From Sinorhizobium mexicanum (GTDB taxonomy: Bacteria; Pseudomonadota; Alphaproteobacteria; Rhizobiales; Rhizobiaceae), in NCBI RefSeq assembly GCF_013488225.1, contig NZ_CP041238.1:2939501-3003500 (forward strand): a stretch of 64,000 nt of DNA. Direction: 5' to 3'. The position numbers and the translations under genes were made by a program. The notes under the pieces are model-generated. The model did not search any database, was not told where the DNA came from, and saw nothing but the letters and a program-made list of their open reading frames with translations. Positions 38,852 to 47,418 of this stretch are shown here, in pieces. How positions within the stretch are numbered: position 1 is the first letter of the stretch; each line of letters opens with the position of its first letter.

Positions 38852-38976
38852 TTCCGCTCGTCATCGGACAACCGTGGCGGGCACGAGAACATGGAACTGA
38901 GCAAGAAGCGGGTGGCAACGCCCGCTTCTTTGTATTACGGCTTGCGCATCACTTGCAGAATGGCACAGGCACGACC

Positions 38977-39915
38977 ATGGGTTCACCGGCAAAGGCGATC
39001 AACACACAGATGACGATGCGCAACTGGGCGCTCCTGACCCTGCTCGGTCTTATCTGGGGTGGTTCCTTCTTCTTCGCGCGGGTTGCTGTTGCCCATGTGC
39101 CGCCCTTCACGCTGGTTCTCCTGCGTCTCGGTCTCGCGGCGCTTGCTCTCCACATCTACATTCGCGGCCGCTACGGCATCTATCCGGCGCTCAAGGAACG
39201 CTGGCCCGAATTCGTGCTGATGGGATTGATCAACAACGCAATCCCGCACGCCTTCATCTTCCTCGGCCAGACCCATATCGGCGCCGGACTCGCCGCGATC
39301 CTGAACGCGACGACGCCGGTCTGGACCGTTTTGGTCGCCAACATGGCAACGGACGACGAGAAGCTGAGCGCCGCCAAGATCAGCGGTTGTTTGTTGGGGT
39401 TGGCGGGCACCATCGTGCTCATCGGTCCGAGCGCGTTTTCGGGTCTTGTCGGCAATTCCACAACGATCCCGCTCTGGGCACTTGTCCTGCCGGTGCTGGC
39501 CGCTGTCAGCTACGGCCTCGCCGCAACCTACGGCAAGCGCTTCCGCAGTCTGGCGCCGCCGGTGACGGCAGCCGGACAATTGACAGCGTCGACACTGATG
39601 ATGTTGCCGATCGCCGCCCTTGCCGATACGCCCTGGACGCTGCCGGTGCCGCCGACGACCGCCGTGTTCGCGATCCTCGGCCTCGCCCTCGTCTCGACCG
39701 CCTACGGCTACATTCTCTATTTCCGGATCATGGCGGAGGCTGGCGCAACCAACGCTTCGCTCGTCACGCTGCTCGTCCCACCGAGCGCCATATTGCTTGG
39801 CTATCTCTTTCTCGGCGAGACACTGCAGGCGGTGGATATCGCCGGCATGGCGCTCATCGCGGCCGGCCTCGCCGTCCTCGACGGACGCGTCCTGAAGCTT
39901 CGTTATTCGACCTGA
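38977..39915 (+). CDS. EamA/DMT superfamily transporter
   Basis: The 312-aa product (from the ATG at 38977) has about ten membrane segments in two EamA repeats. The first repeat starts LTLLGLIWGGSFFFARVAVA and includes LLRLGLAALAL, INNAIPHAFIFLGQTHIGAG and ATTPVWTVLVANM; the second starts near LWALVLPVLAAVSYGLAATY and ends with LVPPSAILLGYLFLGE. It is a drug/metabolite exporter of unknown substrate. A TTG 24 bases upstream is an alternative start, as are two later ATGs. It is monocistronic by spacing. Confidence 0.88.
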   Translation: MGSPAKAINTQMTMRNWALLTLLGLIWGGSFFFARVAVAHVPPFTLVLLRLGLAALALHIYIRGRYGIYPALKERWPEFVLMGLINNAIPHAFIFLGQTHIGAGLAAILNATTPVWTVLVANMATDDEKLSAAKISGCLLGLAGTIVLIGPSAFSGLVGNSTTIPLWALVLPVLAAVSYGLAATYGKRFRSLAPPVTAAGQLTASTLMMLPIAALADTPWTLPVPPTTAVFAILGLALVSTAYGYILYFRIMAEAGATNASLVTLLVPPSAILLGYLFLGETLQAVDIAGMALIAAGLAVLDGRVLKLRYST

Positions 39916-40164
39916 AAAAGAATCAAAAAAGGCTTCGTCATCGCCCACCGCGACGCTCACGCAGCATTACAAACGGTTACATTAACCCGCGCGAAGCAAT
40001 TGTGAAAAAAATGTGGCAAGGCAGAAAATTAAATAATTTCCGTTGTTTAGTTCTGTGAATAACGCATTGTTACAGTCTGTCTTTCGCAGCGCAGCACAAG
40101 TTTCGCTTTCATACGCCGTTTTTTCGCCCTATGTTTTACTCGTCAACGCAGGGAGGATCATCTT

Positions 40165-40242
40165 ATGGGACTTACACATTCGTTGAATGTCCTCATGATC
40201 AGTGCAGCGTTCGCATTCGTGGCCATAATGCTTTTTGTCTGA
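40165..40242 (+). CDS. 25-residue hydrophobic peptide (candidate small membrane protein)
   Basis: A short frame encodes MGLTHSLNVLMISAAFAFVA plus IMLFV, then TGA. Thirteen or more residues in the second half are hydrophobic and could form one membrane helix. GGGAGGA lies ten bases before the ATG, among the better ribosome sites in this region. The 250 bases before it are AT-rich and otherwise empty (GTTTAGTTCTGTGAATAACG near 40043). I do not recognise a family. It sits between a DMT transporter and metF in a 500-base space that lacks any other gene. Confidence 0.6.
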   Translation: MGLTHSLNVLMISAAFAFVAIMLFV

Positions 40243-40360
40243 GCAGGGCCGCTGAGAAGTCCAAACCGAGACAAGGACTTTAATTTCCGGAAATCCATTT
40301 ACAGCAAGATTTGTCAGGCAGGCCACTCGAGGATCCGGTCGACAAGTTGCGATAACAGCC

Positions 40361-40394
40361 AAAGCCCATGAACGCCGATCCGTTCATGGGCTTT
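40361..40394. terminator. Hairpin between the small peptide gene and metF
   Basis: A perfect 13-bp stem (AAAGCCCATGAAC and its complement) closes an 8-base loop. It lies 24 bases past the metF stop on the minus strand and about 120 bases past the small peptide on the plus strand. A T-containing tail follows on both strands (ATCTTTG plus, GGCTGTT minus), so it can serve both convergent transcripts. Confidence 0.75.
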
Positions 40395-40417
40395 ATCTTT
40401 GCTTGAACTTGGTGCGT

Positions 40418-41347
40418 TTACGCGCTCGCCCTGATCGGAAGCTCGACAGCGGTCTCCTGCACCGGCATACGCTCAAACCCGACAAGATCGCAGACCGCCG
40501 TGACAAGCGGTGAGCGGTTCATCGTATAGAGATGGAAATCGCGCACGCCGCGCCGGGCGAGATCGACAATCTGTTCGGCGGCGATATGGGTCGCTTCCTT
40601 GAACCGCTCCGTGGGCTGGTCTTCAAGGTGGGAGAGCCGCGAAATGACCGCCTCGGGAACCCGTGCTCCGCACAATCCGGCGAATCTCTGGACCTGAGCG
40701 AGATTGTTGATCGGCAGGATTCCGGGCACGATCGGAACCTGGACGCCGGCCCTTCGCACCTGCTCCAGATAGCGCTCGAAATCATCGTTGTCGAAGAAGA
40801 ACTGGGTGATCGCCCGCGTGGCGCCGTTGTCGACCTTGCGCTTCAGCATGTCGATATCGGCGGCGACATCCGGGCTCTCCGGGTGCTTCTCCGGATAGGC
40901 CGAAACCGAGATTTCGAAGTCGCCACGGGCGCGCAACGCCTTTACGAGGGCAGCGGCATTTTCATAACCGCCGGGAAACGGCTGATAGGCGCTGCCGATG
41001 CCGCCCTGCGGGTCGCCCCGGAGCGCCACGAAATGCCGGACGCCGAAGGCGAGGAACTCCTCGATCACTGCATCGACTTCGGCTTTCGGGGCGCCGACGC
41101 AGGTCAGATGCGCCGCCGTGTTCCCGATGCCCATTTCCCCGATCATGCGCCTGACGGTCGTCAGCGAACGCGCCTTAGTCGAGCCGCCGGCGCCGTAGGT
41201 CACGGTGACGAAGGCAGGGTCAAATACGGAAAGGTCCGCCACCGTCTGGAAGAGCTGGACCTCCATTTCGTCGGTCTTCGGAGGAAAATATTCGAATGAC
41301 AGTCTGAGGTTACCGCGCTCGGCCGGATAAAGCGTCCGTGTCGTCAT
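40418..41347 (-). CDS. metF: 5,10-methylenetetrahydrofolate reductase
   Basis: MetF is the FAD enzyme that reduces methylene-THF to methyl-THF, the methyl donor for methionine synthase. The 309-aa product shows LSFEYFPPKTDEMEVQLF at the N-terminus, VTYGAGGSTKARSL, the HLTCVGAPKAEVD segment and GDPQGGIGSAYQPFPGGYENA, QFFFDNDDFERYL and VPGILPINNLAQVQRF. The ATG at 41347 is chosen because GGGGGAG sits seven bases upstream; a TTG at 41353 is possible and would overlap the upstream gene by four. It is the second gene of a two-gene operon with the ArsR-methyltransferase regulator. Confidence 0.96.
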   Translation of the reverse strand: MTTRTLYPAERGNLRLSFEYFPPKTDEMEVQLFQTVADLSVFDPAFVTVTYGAGGSTKARSLTTVRRMIGEMGIGNTAAHLTCVGAPKAEVDAVIEEFLAFGVRHFVALRGDPQGGIGSAYQPFPGGYENAAALVKALRARGDFEISVSAYPEKHPESPDVAADIDMLKRKVDNGATRAITQFFFDNDDFERYLEQVRRAGVQVPIVPGILPINNLAQVQRFAGLCGARVPEAVISRLSHLEDQPTERFKEATHIAAEQIVDLARRGVRDFHLYTMNRSPLVTAVCDLVGFERMPVQETAVELPIRASA

Positions 41348-41349
41348 TC

Positions 41350-42372
41350 TCAAACTCCCCCTGCCTGAACGCGCTGACGCGGCATATCGGCGATGTGATC
41401 GGCAACGCGCTGATCGCGCGCCAGCCAGATCGTCACTGTCAGTTTGCCCTCGTCCGCGCCTTCCGGCGCGAGGTCGGTTGTTTTCTCGAGCGCGAGGCCA
41501 GCCTTCAGCAGCCAGTCGGCCATCGCCTGATGGGAGAAGCCGAGGCGGGCATGGGCATGCTCATGACGCAGATATTCGAGCCCGTGCGGTGCGAAATCGA
41601 TGATGACGAGCCGGCCACCGGGCGCGAGCATGCGCGCGGCCTCGGCAATCGCCGTTTCGGGCTCCTCCAGGAAATGCAGCACCTGATGGATCGTCACGAG
41701 ATCGAAAGCCTGCCCATCGAGCGGCAGGTTGAAGATATCGCCGTGGCGGATGGAAGCTTTCGTGATTCCCGCCCTGTCGAGGTTGGAGCGCGCCACGGCA
41801 AGCATGTCGCGGCTGGCATCGACGCCGATGCCGCGCCGGTAGATGCCCTCGAAAAGTTGCAGGATACGACCGGTGCCGGTGCCAAGATCGAGCAGGCTTT
41901 CGACCGGTTCCTCGCCGACCATCGCCTTCAGTGTCGCTTCGACGTCGCCTTCGCTGACGTGGAGCCGTCTCAGTTCGTCCCATTCGGCGGCATTGCGGCT
42001 GAAATAGGCCTGTGCCTTCTCGGCGCGCTGGCGCTTCAGGACCGCGAGCCGGGTCGCATCCTTCGCAAGGATGGCGTCTTCAGCCGCGGCCGCCGCGAGC
42101 AGTCCGCGCACCAGCGCGACGCGCCCCCCCTCCTGCCGCAGGCGGAAATAGGCCCATGCACCCTCCTGATAGCGATCAATGAGCGCCACTTCGGCAAGCA
42201 GCTTCAGATGCCGGGAGATACGCGGCTGCGATTGTCCGAGAATTTCGGTAAGATCGGTGACGGTAAGGTCGCTGGCAGACAGCAAAGCGAGCAAGCGCAT
42301 CCGCGTCGGCTCACCCGCCGCCTTCAGCACGTCGACCAACGCGTCCAACCCAAGCGTTCCTCGGCTCACCAT
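41350..42372 (-). CDS. ArsR-family regulator fused to a SAM-dependent methyltransferase (SahR-like)
   Basis: The 340-aa product has an N-terminal winged helix of the ArsR family (ALVDVLKAAGEPTRMRLLAL, recognition helix region GQSQPRISRHLKLLAEVAL, wing YFRL) and, from about residue 140, a class I methyltransferase domain (LLDLGTGTGRILQLFEG, residues 161-177; then GVDASRDMLAVARSNL and VLHFLEEPETAIAEAA). It directly precedes metF. Fusions of this kind are known as methionine-cycle regulators that sense S-adenosylhomocysteine (SahR). That role here is inference from domain order and neighbour. A perfect palindrome 15 bases before its start suggests autoregulation. Confidence 0.88.
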   Translation of the reverse strand: MVSRGTLGLDALVDVLKAAGEPTRMRLLALLSASDLTVTDLTEILGQSQPRISRHLKLLAEVALIDRYQEGAWAYFRLRQEGGRVALVRGLLAAAAAEDAILAKDATRLAVLKRQRAEKAQAYFSRNAAEWDELRRLHVSEGDVEATLKAMVGEEPVESLLDLGTGTGRILQLFEGIYRRGIGVDASRDMLAVARSNLDRAGITKASIRHGDIFNLPLDGQAFDLVTIHQVLHFLEEPETAIAEAARMLAPGGRLVIIDFAPHGLEYLRHEHAHARLGFSHQAMADWLLKAGLALEKTTDLAPEGADEGKLTVTIWLARDQRVADHIADMPRQRVQAGGV

Positions 42373-42386
42373 CGCCTCCTCATCAA

Positions 42387-42408
42387 CACATAAAGATATG
42401 TTTATGTG
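42387..42408. promoter_or_regulatory. Palindromic operator before the ArsR-methyltransferase gene
   Basis: CACATAAAGATATGTTTATGTG is 22 bases read as two parts: CACATAAA, spacer GATATG, TTTATGTG. The 8-bp arms are perfect complements, and the AT-rich dyad is typical of ArsR-family sites. It ends 15 bases before the ATG at 42372, so bound repressor would block transcription or its start. The likely ligand protein is the one it precedes, which also drives metF. Confidence 0.75.
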
Positions 42409-42473
42409 ATTTGGGGGGCGCACGCAAGTGAATTTGCGCACAAAGACAATCGAATGGCGCGGAGAAGATAGGC

Positions 42474-42503
42474 GAACGGGCGGATCCTGCGATCCGCCCG
42501 TTC
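42474..42503. other. Perfect inverted repeat upstream of the ArsR-methyltransferase gene
   Basis: GAACGGGCGGATC, loop CTGC, then the exact complement: a 13-bp perfect stem. Neither strand has a U-run after it, so it is a weak classical terminator. It may end the ettA transcript beyond the RIME-like repeat or be a stand-alone palindrome. Confidence 0.5.
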
Positions 42504-42514
42504 AAGGAGAGCCT

Positions 42515-42607
42515 GCTGCATGTCTTCTTAAGTCGCAGACGATTTAAAACATCCAGCGATTCAAGGTGCTATAGCGTCCGCGCGTCTAGGCGCGCGGCGC
42601 TGTAGCA
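42515..42607 (+). repeat. RIME-like intergenic repeat, copy 3
   Basis: This copy is slightly shorter and more diverged: GCTGCATGTCTTCTTAAGTC ... GATTTAAAACATCCAGC, linker GATTCAAGG, then CTATAGCGTCCGCGCGTC ... GCGCGCGGCGCTGTAGC. Orientation matches the other copies, although here both flanking genes are on the minus strand. It lies 49 bases after the ettA stop. Confidence 0.72.
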
Positions 42608-42656
42608 CGCGTGACCGTTGATGGCTTTGGCTGCTTCGCCCCCAAAGCGACATGCA

Positions 42657-44306
42657 TTAGCGGGTGAGGCGCTTGTAGGTCACGCGCTTCGGATTGACTG
42701 AATCCGGGCCGAGGCGGCGGATCTTGTCCTTTTCGTAGTCCTCGAAGTTGCCTTCGAACCACTCGACATGGCTGTCGCCTTCAAAGGCGAGGATATGGGT
42801 CGCCAGACGGTCGAGGAACATGCGGTCGTGGCTGATGATGACCGCGCAGCCGGCGAAGTTTTCGAGCGCGTCCTCGAGTGCCGCCAGCGTTTCGGTATCG
42901 AGGTCGTTGGTCGGTTCGTCGAGCAGGACCACGTTGCCGCCGGACTTCAGCATTTTTGCGAGGTGCACGCGGTTGCGCTGGCCGCCCGAAAGCGTGCCTA
43001 CCTTCTGCTGCTGGTCGCCGCCCTTGAAATTGAAGGACGAGCAATAGGCGCGCGAGTTAACCTCGTGCTTGCCGAGCTTGATGATGTCGTTGCCGCCGGA
43101 GATTTCCTCCCAGACAGTCTTGCTTCCGTCGAGTGCGTCGCGGCTCTGGTCGACATAACCGAGTTGGACGCTTTCGCCGATGCGGAATGCACCTTCGTCC
43201 GGCTGTTCCTGGCCGGTGATCATCCGGAAAAGCGTCGTCTTGCCGGCGCCGTTCGGGCCGATGACGCCGACGATGCCGCCGGGCGGCAGTTTGAAGCTCA
43301 GGCCTTCGATCAGCAGTTGGTCGTCATAGCCCTTGGAAATGTTCTCCGCCTCGATGACCACCTGGCCGAGGCGCTCGCCGACAGGAATGATGATCTGGGC
43401 GTCGCCGGGACGCCGGTCGGCGGCCGCCTTCACCAGCTCGTCATAAGCACGAACACGCGCCTTGGACTTCGCCTGTCGGGCCTTCGGGCTCGAGGCGATC
43501 CACTCCTGCTCGCGGCTGATGGCCTTCTGGCGGGTAGCCTCCTCGCGGCCTTCCTGGGCCATGCGCTTGGCCTTTGCCTGCAGATAGGCGGAGTAGTTAC
43601 CCTCGTAGGGAATGCCGCGGCCGCGATCGAGCTCGAGGATCCAGCCGGTGACGTTGTCGAGGAAGTAGCGGTCGTGGGTGACCATCAGCACGGCACCCGG
43701 ATATTCGCGCAGGTGCTTTTCGAGCCAGGCGATCGTCTCGGCGTCGAGGTGGTTGGTCGGTTCGTCAAGCAGAAGAAGGTCCGGCTGCGACAGCAGGAGC
43801 TTGCAGAGCGCGACGCGGCGCTTCTCACCGCCGGAGAGATTGGTAACCTCCGCGTCGCCCGGCGGGCAACGCAGCGCGTCCATGGCCATTTCCACCTGGC
43901 TGTCGAGATCCCAGAGGTTCTGGCTGTCGATGATGTCCTGGAGCTTGGCGCCCTCATCCGCCGTCTCGTCGGAATAGTTCATCATCAGTTCGTTGTAACG
44001 GTCGAGGATCGCCTTCTTGGCGGCGACGCCTTCCATCACGTTCTCGAGCACGGACTTCTGCGCGTCGAGCTGCGGCTCCTGCGGCAGATAGCCGACGGTC
44101 GCGCCCTCGGCGACCCAGGCTTCTCCGGTATATTCATGGTCGAGGCCCGCCATGATCCTGAGTACCGTCGACTTACCGGCGCCGTTGGGACCAAGAATAC
44201 CGATCTTCGCGTCCGGGTAGAACGATAGATGGATGTTCTCCAGGACCTTCTTGTTGCCGTAGGCCTTGTTGAGCCCGGCCATATGATAGATGAACTGACG
44301 TGCCAT
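42657..44306 (-). CDS. ettA: Energy-dependent translational throttle protein EttA (ABC-F)
   Basis: EttA is a ribosome-bound ABC-F ATPase that gates the first peptide bond according to ATP/ADP level. The 549-aa product has two ABC domains: Walker [10 protein letters not shown] near residue 39 and GPNGAGKTT near 354, signatures [16 protein letters not shown] and [15 protein letters not shown], Walker [17 protein letters not shown] and [16 protein letters not shown]. The linker carries the EttA-type long charged helices ([20 protein letters not shown]). It begins [20 protein letters not shown], as in EttA, and has no membrane segment. It is monocistronic. Confidence 0.96.
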   Translation of the reverse strand: MARQFIYHMAGLNKAYGNKKVLENIHLSFYPDAKIGILGPNGAGKSTVLRIMAGLDHEYTGEAWVAEGATVGYLPQEPQLDAQKSVLENVMEGVAAKKAILDRYNELMMNYSDETADEGAKLQDIIDSQNLWDLDSQVEMAMDALRCPPGDAEVTNLSGGEKRRVALCKLLLSQPDLLLLDEPTNHLDAETIAWLEKHLREYPGAVLMVTHDRYFLDNVTGWILELDRGRGIPYEGNYSAYLQAKAKRMAQEGREEATRQKAISREQEWIASSPKARQAKSKARVRAYDELVKAAADRRPGDAQIIIPVGERLGQVVIEAENISKGYDDQLLIEGLSFKLPPGGIVGVIGPNGAGKTTLFRMITGQEQPDEGAFRIGESVQLGYVDQSRDALDGSKTVWEEISGGNDIIKLGKHEVNSRAYCSSFNFKGGDQQQKVGTLSGGQRNRVHLAKMLKSGGNVVLLDEPTNDLDTETLAALEDALENFAGCAVIISHDRMFLDRLATHILAFEGDSHVEWFEGNFEDYEKDKIRRLGPDSVNPKRVTYKRLTR

Positions 44307-44423
44307 AAGGGAATGCTCCGCATCGGAAGGGAAATTTGCCCGCTATGTAGGCGAATTACGGTGGCGGGGCAATCCGCCAAAGGCCTGCCCACGCCAATCC
44401 CTTCCGGCGAGCAACCTTGTGTA

Positions 44424-45197
44424 TCAACCGCGCCCGGCGGCGTCGGCGATCCCCTTGGCACATTTGAACTCGGTCGTCCCGGCCGCCTGGATCAGGTCAT
44501 CAAGATCGGCCTTGCCCGCGAGGTCGCCGGACAGTCCGATGGTGAAACCGGTGATGACGCTGCGGCCGTTGACCGACTGGCAACGCATCCGCACCCGCTC
44601 GCCGGCGCCGGCGCCGAAGCTCTGGTCGAAGGCCTGCTTGATCTCCCGTTCGTCGATCTCGGAACCGAGTTTGTCGGCAAAGAGAGCCTGCACGGCGGAC
44701 GAGTTCAACTCATCGAGAAGACGCAATTGTAGCCTGAAATAATCGTCAGCCTTTGCCGTCTGGCACGTGCCGCTCTGGAGCCATTGGTGGCGATCGAGGC
44801 CGGACCTGATGCCCGGCATGGCGACGAGCAGACGTGCGGCCGTCTCGTCGGCCATGGCAAGCTTCGGCAATTCCAGCCAATCGCCCTTGCGATCACGCGC
44901 CTTGAGCTCCGCCTCGACGCCGCAATAGCTTTTCTTCAGCGGCCAGAGGCCGTGAAGCGAGAAGTGCGTCGCATCAAAGCGGTCGGCCGTCTGATCCGCG
45001 CACTCCTTGCGGTTCGGCCGCGTCTCGCAAAATCCAGGTTGCCAGCTGACAGCCAGCACATATTGCGTCTTGCCGGAGTTCGTCACTTCTGCCGCATCAT
45101 CCGTCGACACTTCCTCGGCTGCGGCAAAGGACGACAATCCCAGCCCCAGAATGAGCGTCGCAACTCTCGCAAGATTCGTTTTCACCCTCGCTCGCAT
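44424..45197 (-). CDS. RNase T2 family protein with altered second active-site motif
   Basis: The 257-aa product has a cleavable signal (residues 1-26, ending SSFAAAEE), so it is periplasmic or secreted. The fold is RNase T2: YVLAVSWQPGFC, then the first active-site segment THFSLHGLWP with His82. The second segment reads HQWLQSGTC (137-145), where the family has HEWxKHGTC: the catalytic Glu is Gln138, Lys is Gln141 and the second His is Ser142. Cysteines for the core disulfides remain (C57, C66, C92, C145). RNA cleavage may be weak or lost, and an inhibitor or binding role is possible. Divergent from the lipase gene. Confidence 0.85.
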   Translation of the reverse strand: MRARVKTNLARVATLILGLGLSSFAAAEEVSTDDAAEVTNSGKTQYVLAVSWQPGFCETRPNRKECADQTADRFDATHFSLHGLWPLKKSYCGVEAELKARDRKGDWLELPKLAMADETAARLLVAMPGIRSGLDRHQWLQSGTCQTAKADDYFRLQLRLLDELNSSAVQALFADKLGSEIDEREIKQAFDQSFGAGAGERVRMRCQSVNGRSVITGFTIGLSGDLAGKADLDDLIQAAGTTEFKCAKGIADAAGRG

Positions 45198-45466
45198 TTC
45201 AGATAGCCTCCAACAGGAAAACAAAACGAGAACAAATATCAACGAAAGCGCGAAAATTGCAACCCATAATCCTCATTTTCGGATTCGTTGTGATCTCATG
45301 CGCAACAAGCAACAAGCAGCGATTGCCTTTGCGGCGCAAATCGATTTGATATCGGCCGGTGCATTTTCAGCTGAGCAAGCGTTTTGGAAGTGCTTCCGGT
45401 TCGCGCAACGGATGCTCCGTTGGCAAGCCACACGCGAGAGTCTGACGATTGTTCCGGGGGCATGGC

Positions 45467-46420
45467 ATGTTCGGGCAGGTGAGGACGCATCAAAGCCCGA
45501 CGGGTGCTACGCTCGGCTGGCGCCATTTCACGGCCTCGACCGAACCGCGGGGCATCCTGATCATCAGCCACGGGCTCTCCGAACATTCCGGCCGATATGC
45601 GCGTTTCGCCGAGTCGATGGCGGCACATGGCTTTCAGGTCTATGCCCATGACCACCGCGGCCATGGGGAGAGCCGGGCGCCGGATGCCCCGCTTGCAACC
45701 TTCGCGCAGCGCGATGGGGCGGAAAAGGTGATCGCGGACGTGCGGGCGATGCGCGACTTGGCAACCGCCAACCATCCGGGCCTGCCGGTTGTCCTCTTCG
45801 GTCATTCGATGGGTGGCCTGATCGCGCTCAACGCCGCCGAGACCGACCCAGAGCTTTATGACGCGCTTGCCGTCTGGAACTCCAATTTCCGCCCGGGCCT
45901 CGCCGGTCGAGGCGGTCAGGCGATACTGATGATCGAGCGGATGCTGAAAGGTTCGGACGTGCCGAGCCCGCTTCTGACGAAGCTCACCTTCGGCGCCTGG
46001 AGCAAGGCGATTGCCGATCGGAAGAGCGATGCCGACTGGCTGTCGCGTGACGAACGCGAAGTCGCCAAATACGCGACCGATCCGCTCTGCGGTTTCGATG
46101 CGACGGTGTCGCTTTGGATCGATCTGTTCAAATTCGCCTTCGCCGGCGCCCGCGCGGATCGGTTGGCGCGATTGCCCACCAATCTGCCCATCCATCTCGT
46201 CGGCGGCAGCGCGGATCCTTCGACGTTCAACGGCGCCGCCATTCGCTGGCTCGGCGAGCGAATGAAGGCACGCGGCATGACCGACGTTACCATCACCATC
46301 CATGACGGCATGCGCCACGAGACGCTCAACGAGATCGGCCGGGAGAAGGCGACCGAAGACTTTGCCGCCTGGTGCCTGAAGGCAGTCGATAAAAAGCGCC
46401 GACGAGACGGAAGACCATGA
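45467..46420 (+). CDS. Alpha/beta hydrolase, monoacylglycerol lipase-like (lysophospholipase L2 family)
   Basis: The 317-aa product starts MFGQVRTHQSPTGATLGWRH and belongs to the serine hydrolases of the Hydrolase_4 type. Family blocks are ILIISHGLSEHSGRYARFAE, the oxyanion region VYAHDHRGHGESRAP and the nucleophile elbow FGHSMGG. The acid is probably in LVGGSADPST and the last His in HDGMRHETLNEIG. Substrates are likely monoacylglycerols or lysophospholipids. Its stop overlaps the start of the next transporter by four bases, so it is the first gene of a three-gene operon. Confidence 0.9.
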   Translation: MFGQVRTHQSPTGATLGWRHFTASTEPRGILIISHGLSEHSGRYARFAESMAAHGFQVYAHDHRGHGESRAPDAPLATFAQRDGAEKVIADVRAMRDLATANHPGLPVVLFGHSMGGLIALNAAETDPELYDALAVWNSNFRPGLAGRGGQAILMIERMLKGSDVPSPLLTKLTFGAWSKAIADRKSDADWLSRDEREVAKYATDPLCGFDATVSLWIDLFKFAFAGARADRLARLPTNLPIHLVGGSADPSTFNGAAIRWLGERMKARGMTDVTITIHDGMRHETLNEIGREKATEDFAAWCLKAVDKKRRRDGRP

Positions 46421-47370
46421 CCGACCTCTCCCTGCCCAGAATCGCCGCCGGTCACGACCGCGTTTCCTACGGCCTGACGCTGATGGTCATCGCCGTCCTC
46501 ATCTCGCCGCTGATCGACATTTTCGCCAAACTTGCGATCGCCACGGTTCCGTCGGCCGAGATCACGGCCGTCCGCTTCCTGCTGCAGGTGGTCTTCATCC
46601 TGCCGGTCGTCCTTGTCCGCCGCACCCTCTTCGACCTCACCTGGCGCAAGAGCGCGCTGCATGCGCTGCGTGGCGGGCTTCTGGTGCTGACGATGCTCTC
46701 CTTCATCACCACGCTGAAGGTGATGGAGGTTGCCGACGCGATCGCCATTTTCTTTGTCGAGCCGATCATCCTCACCATTCTCGGCGCAATTTTCCTTAAG
46801 GAGACGATCGGCTGGCGACGCTACACTGCCTGCGCCGCCGGATTCTTCGGTGCGCTGCTCGTCATCCAGCCGAGCATGCAGGAGGTGGGCCTGATCGCAC
46901 TGCTGCCGATCGTCGCCGCCTTCGGGCTCGCCGTCTTCCTGCTCGTGACCCGCATGGTCGCGCAGAACGAGGACCCCTGGTCGATGCAATTCCACGCAGG
47001 CATCTGGGGTGGCCTCTTCTGCCTCGTCCTGCTGTCGTTCGGGGAAGGCAGCGGCTCGAGCGTGTTCGATCCCGTCTGGCCGGAGGGCGATGCGTGGCTC
47101 TACCTGCTCGGCGTCGGCGTCACCGCAACGATCTCTGGCGTGCTCGGCGTCTATGCCTATCGCGCCGCCCCGGCTTCGGTGCTCGCGCCGCTGCAATATC
47201 TCGAAATCGTCTCGGCGACGATCTTCGGCTGGCTGGTCTTCGCCGATCTTCCGGACGCGCTGAAGTGGTTGGGCATCGCGATCATCATCGGCTCGGGTCT
47301 CTATATCATCTGGCGCGAGCGCATGGCCGAGAAGACAGCAGGTGTCGCACCGGTCTCGCCGGCGATCTGA
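46417..47370 (+). CDS. EamA/DMT superfamily transporter
   Basis: The 317-aa product has about ten membrane segments in two EamA repeats: LTLMVIAVLISPLIDIFAKL, AEITAVRFLLQVVFILPV, SFITTLKVMEVADAIAIFFV and EPIILTILGAIFLKE in the first; VAAFGLAVFLLVTRMVA, TISGVLGVYAYRAAPASVLA and PLQYLEIVSATIFGWLVF in the second. The layout resembles rhizobial RhaT-like permeases for SAM or other metabolites, but the substrate is unknown. It overlaps the lipase by four bases and precedes the TPP enzyme by 48 bases. Confidence 0.88.
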   Translation: MTDLSLPRIAAGHDRVSYGLTLMVIAVLISPLIDIFAKLAIATVPSAEITAVRFLLQVVFILPVVLVRRTLFDLTWRKSALHALRGGLLVLTMLSFITTLKVMEVADAIAIFFVEPIILTILGAIFLKETIGWRRYTACAAGFFGALLVIQPSMQEVGLIALLPIVAAFGLAVFLLVTRMVAQNEDPWSMQFHAGIWGGLFCLVLLSFGEGSGSSVFDPVWPEGDAWLYLLGVGVTATISGVLGVYAYRAAPASVLAPLQYLEIVSATIFGWLVFADLPDALKWLGIAIIIGSGLYIIWRERMAEKTAGVAPVSPAI

Positions 47371-47418
47371 GTCGCCTGTAAACAGATTAAGAATGAAAGA
47401 GCATTGGGAGGAGTTCGG

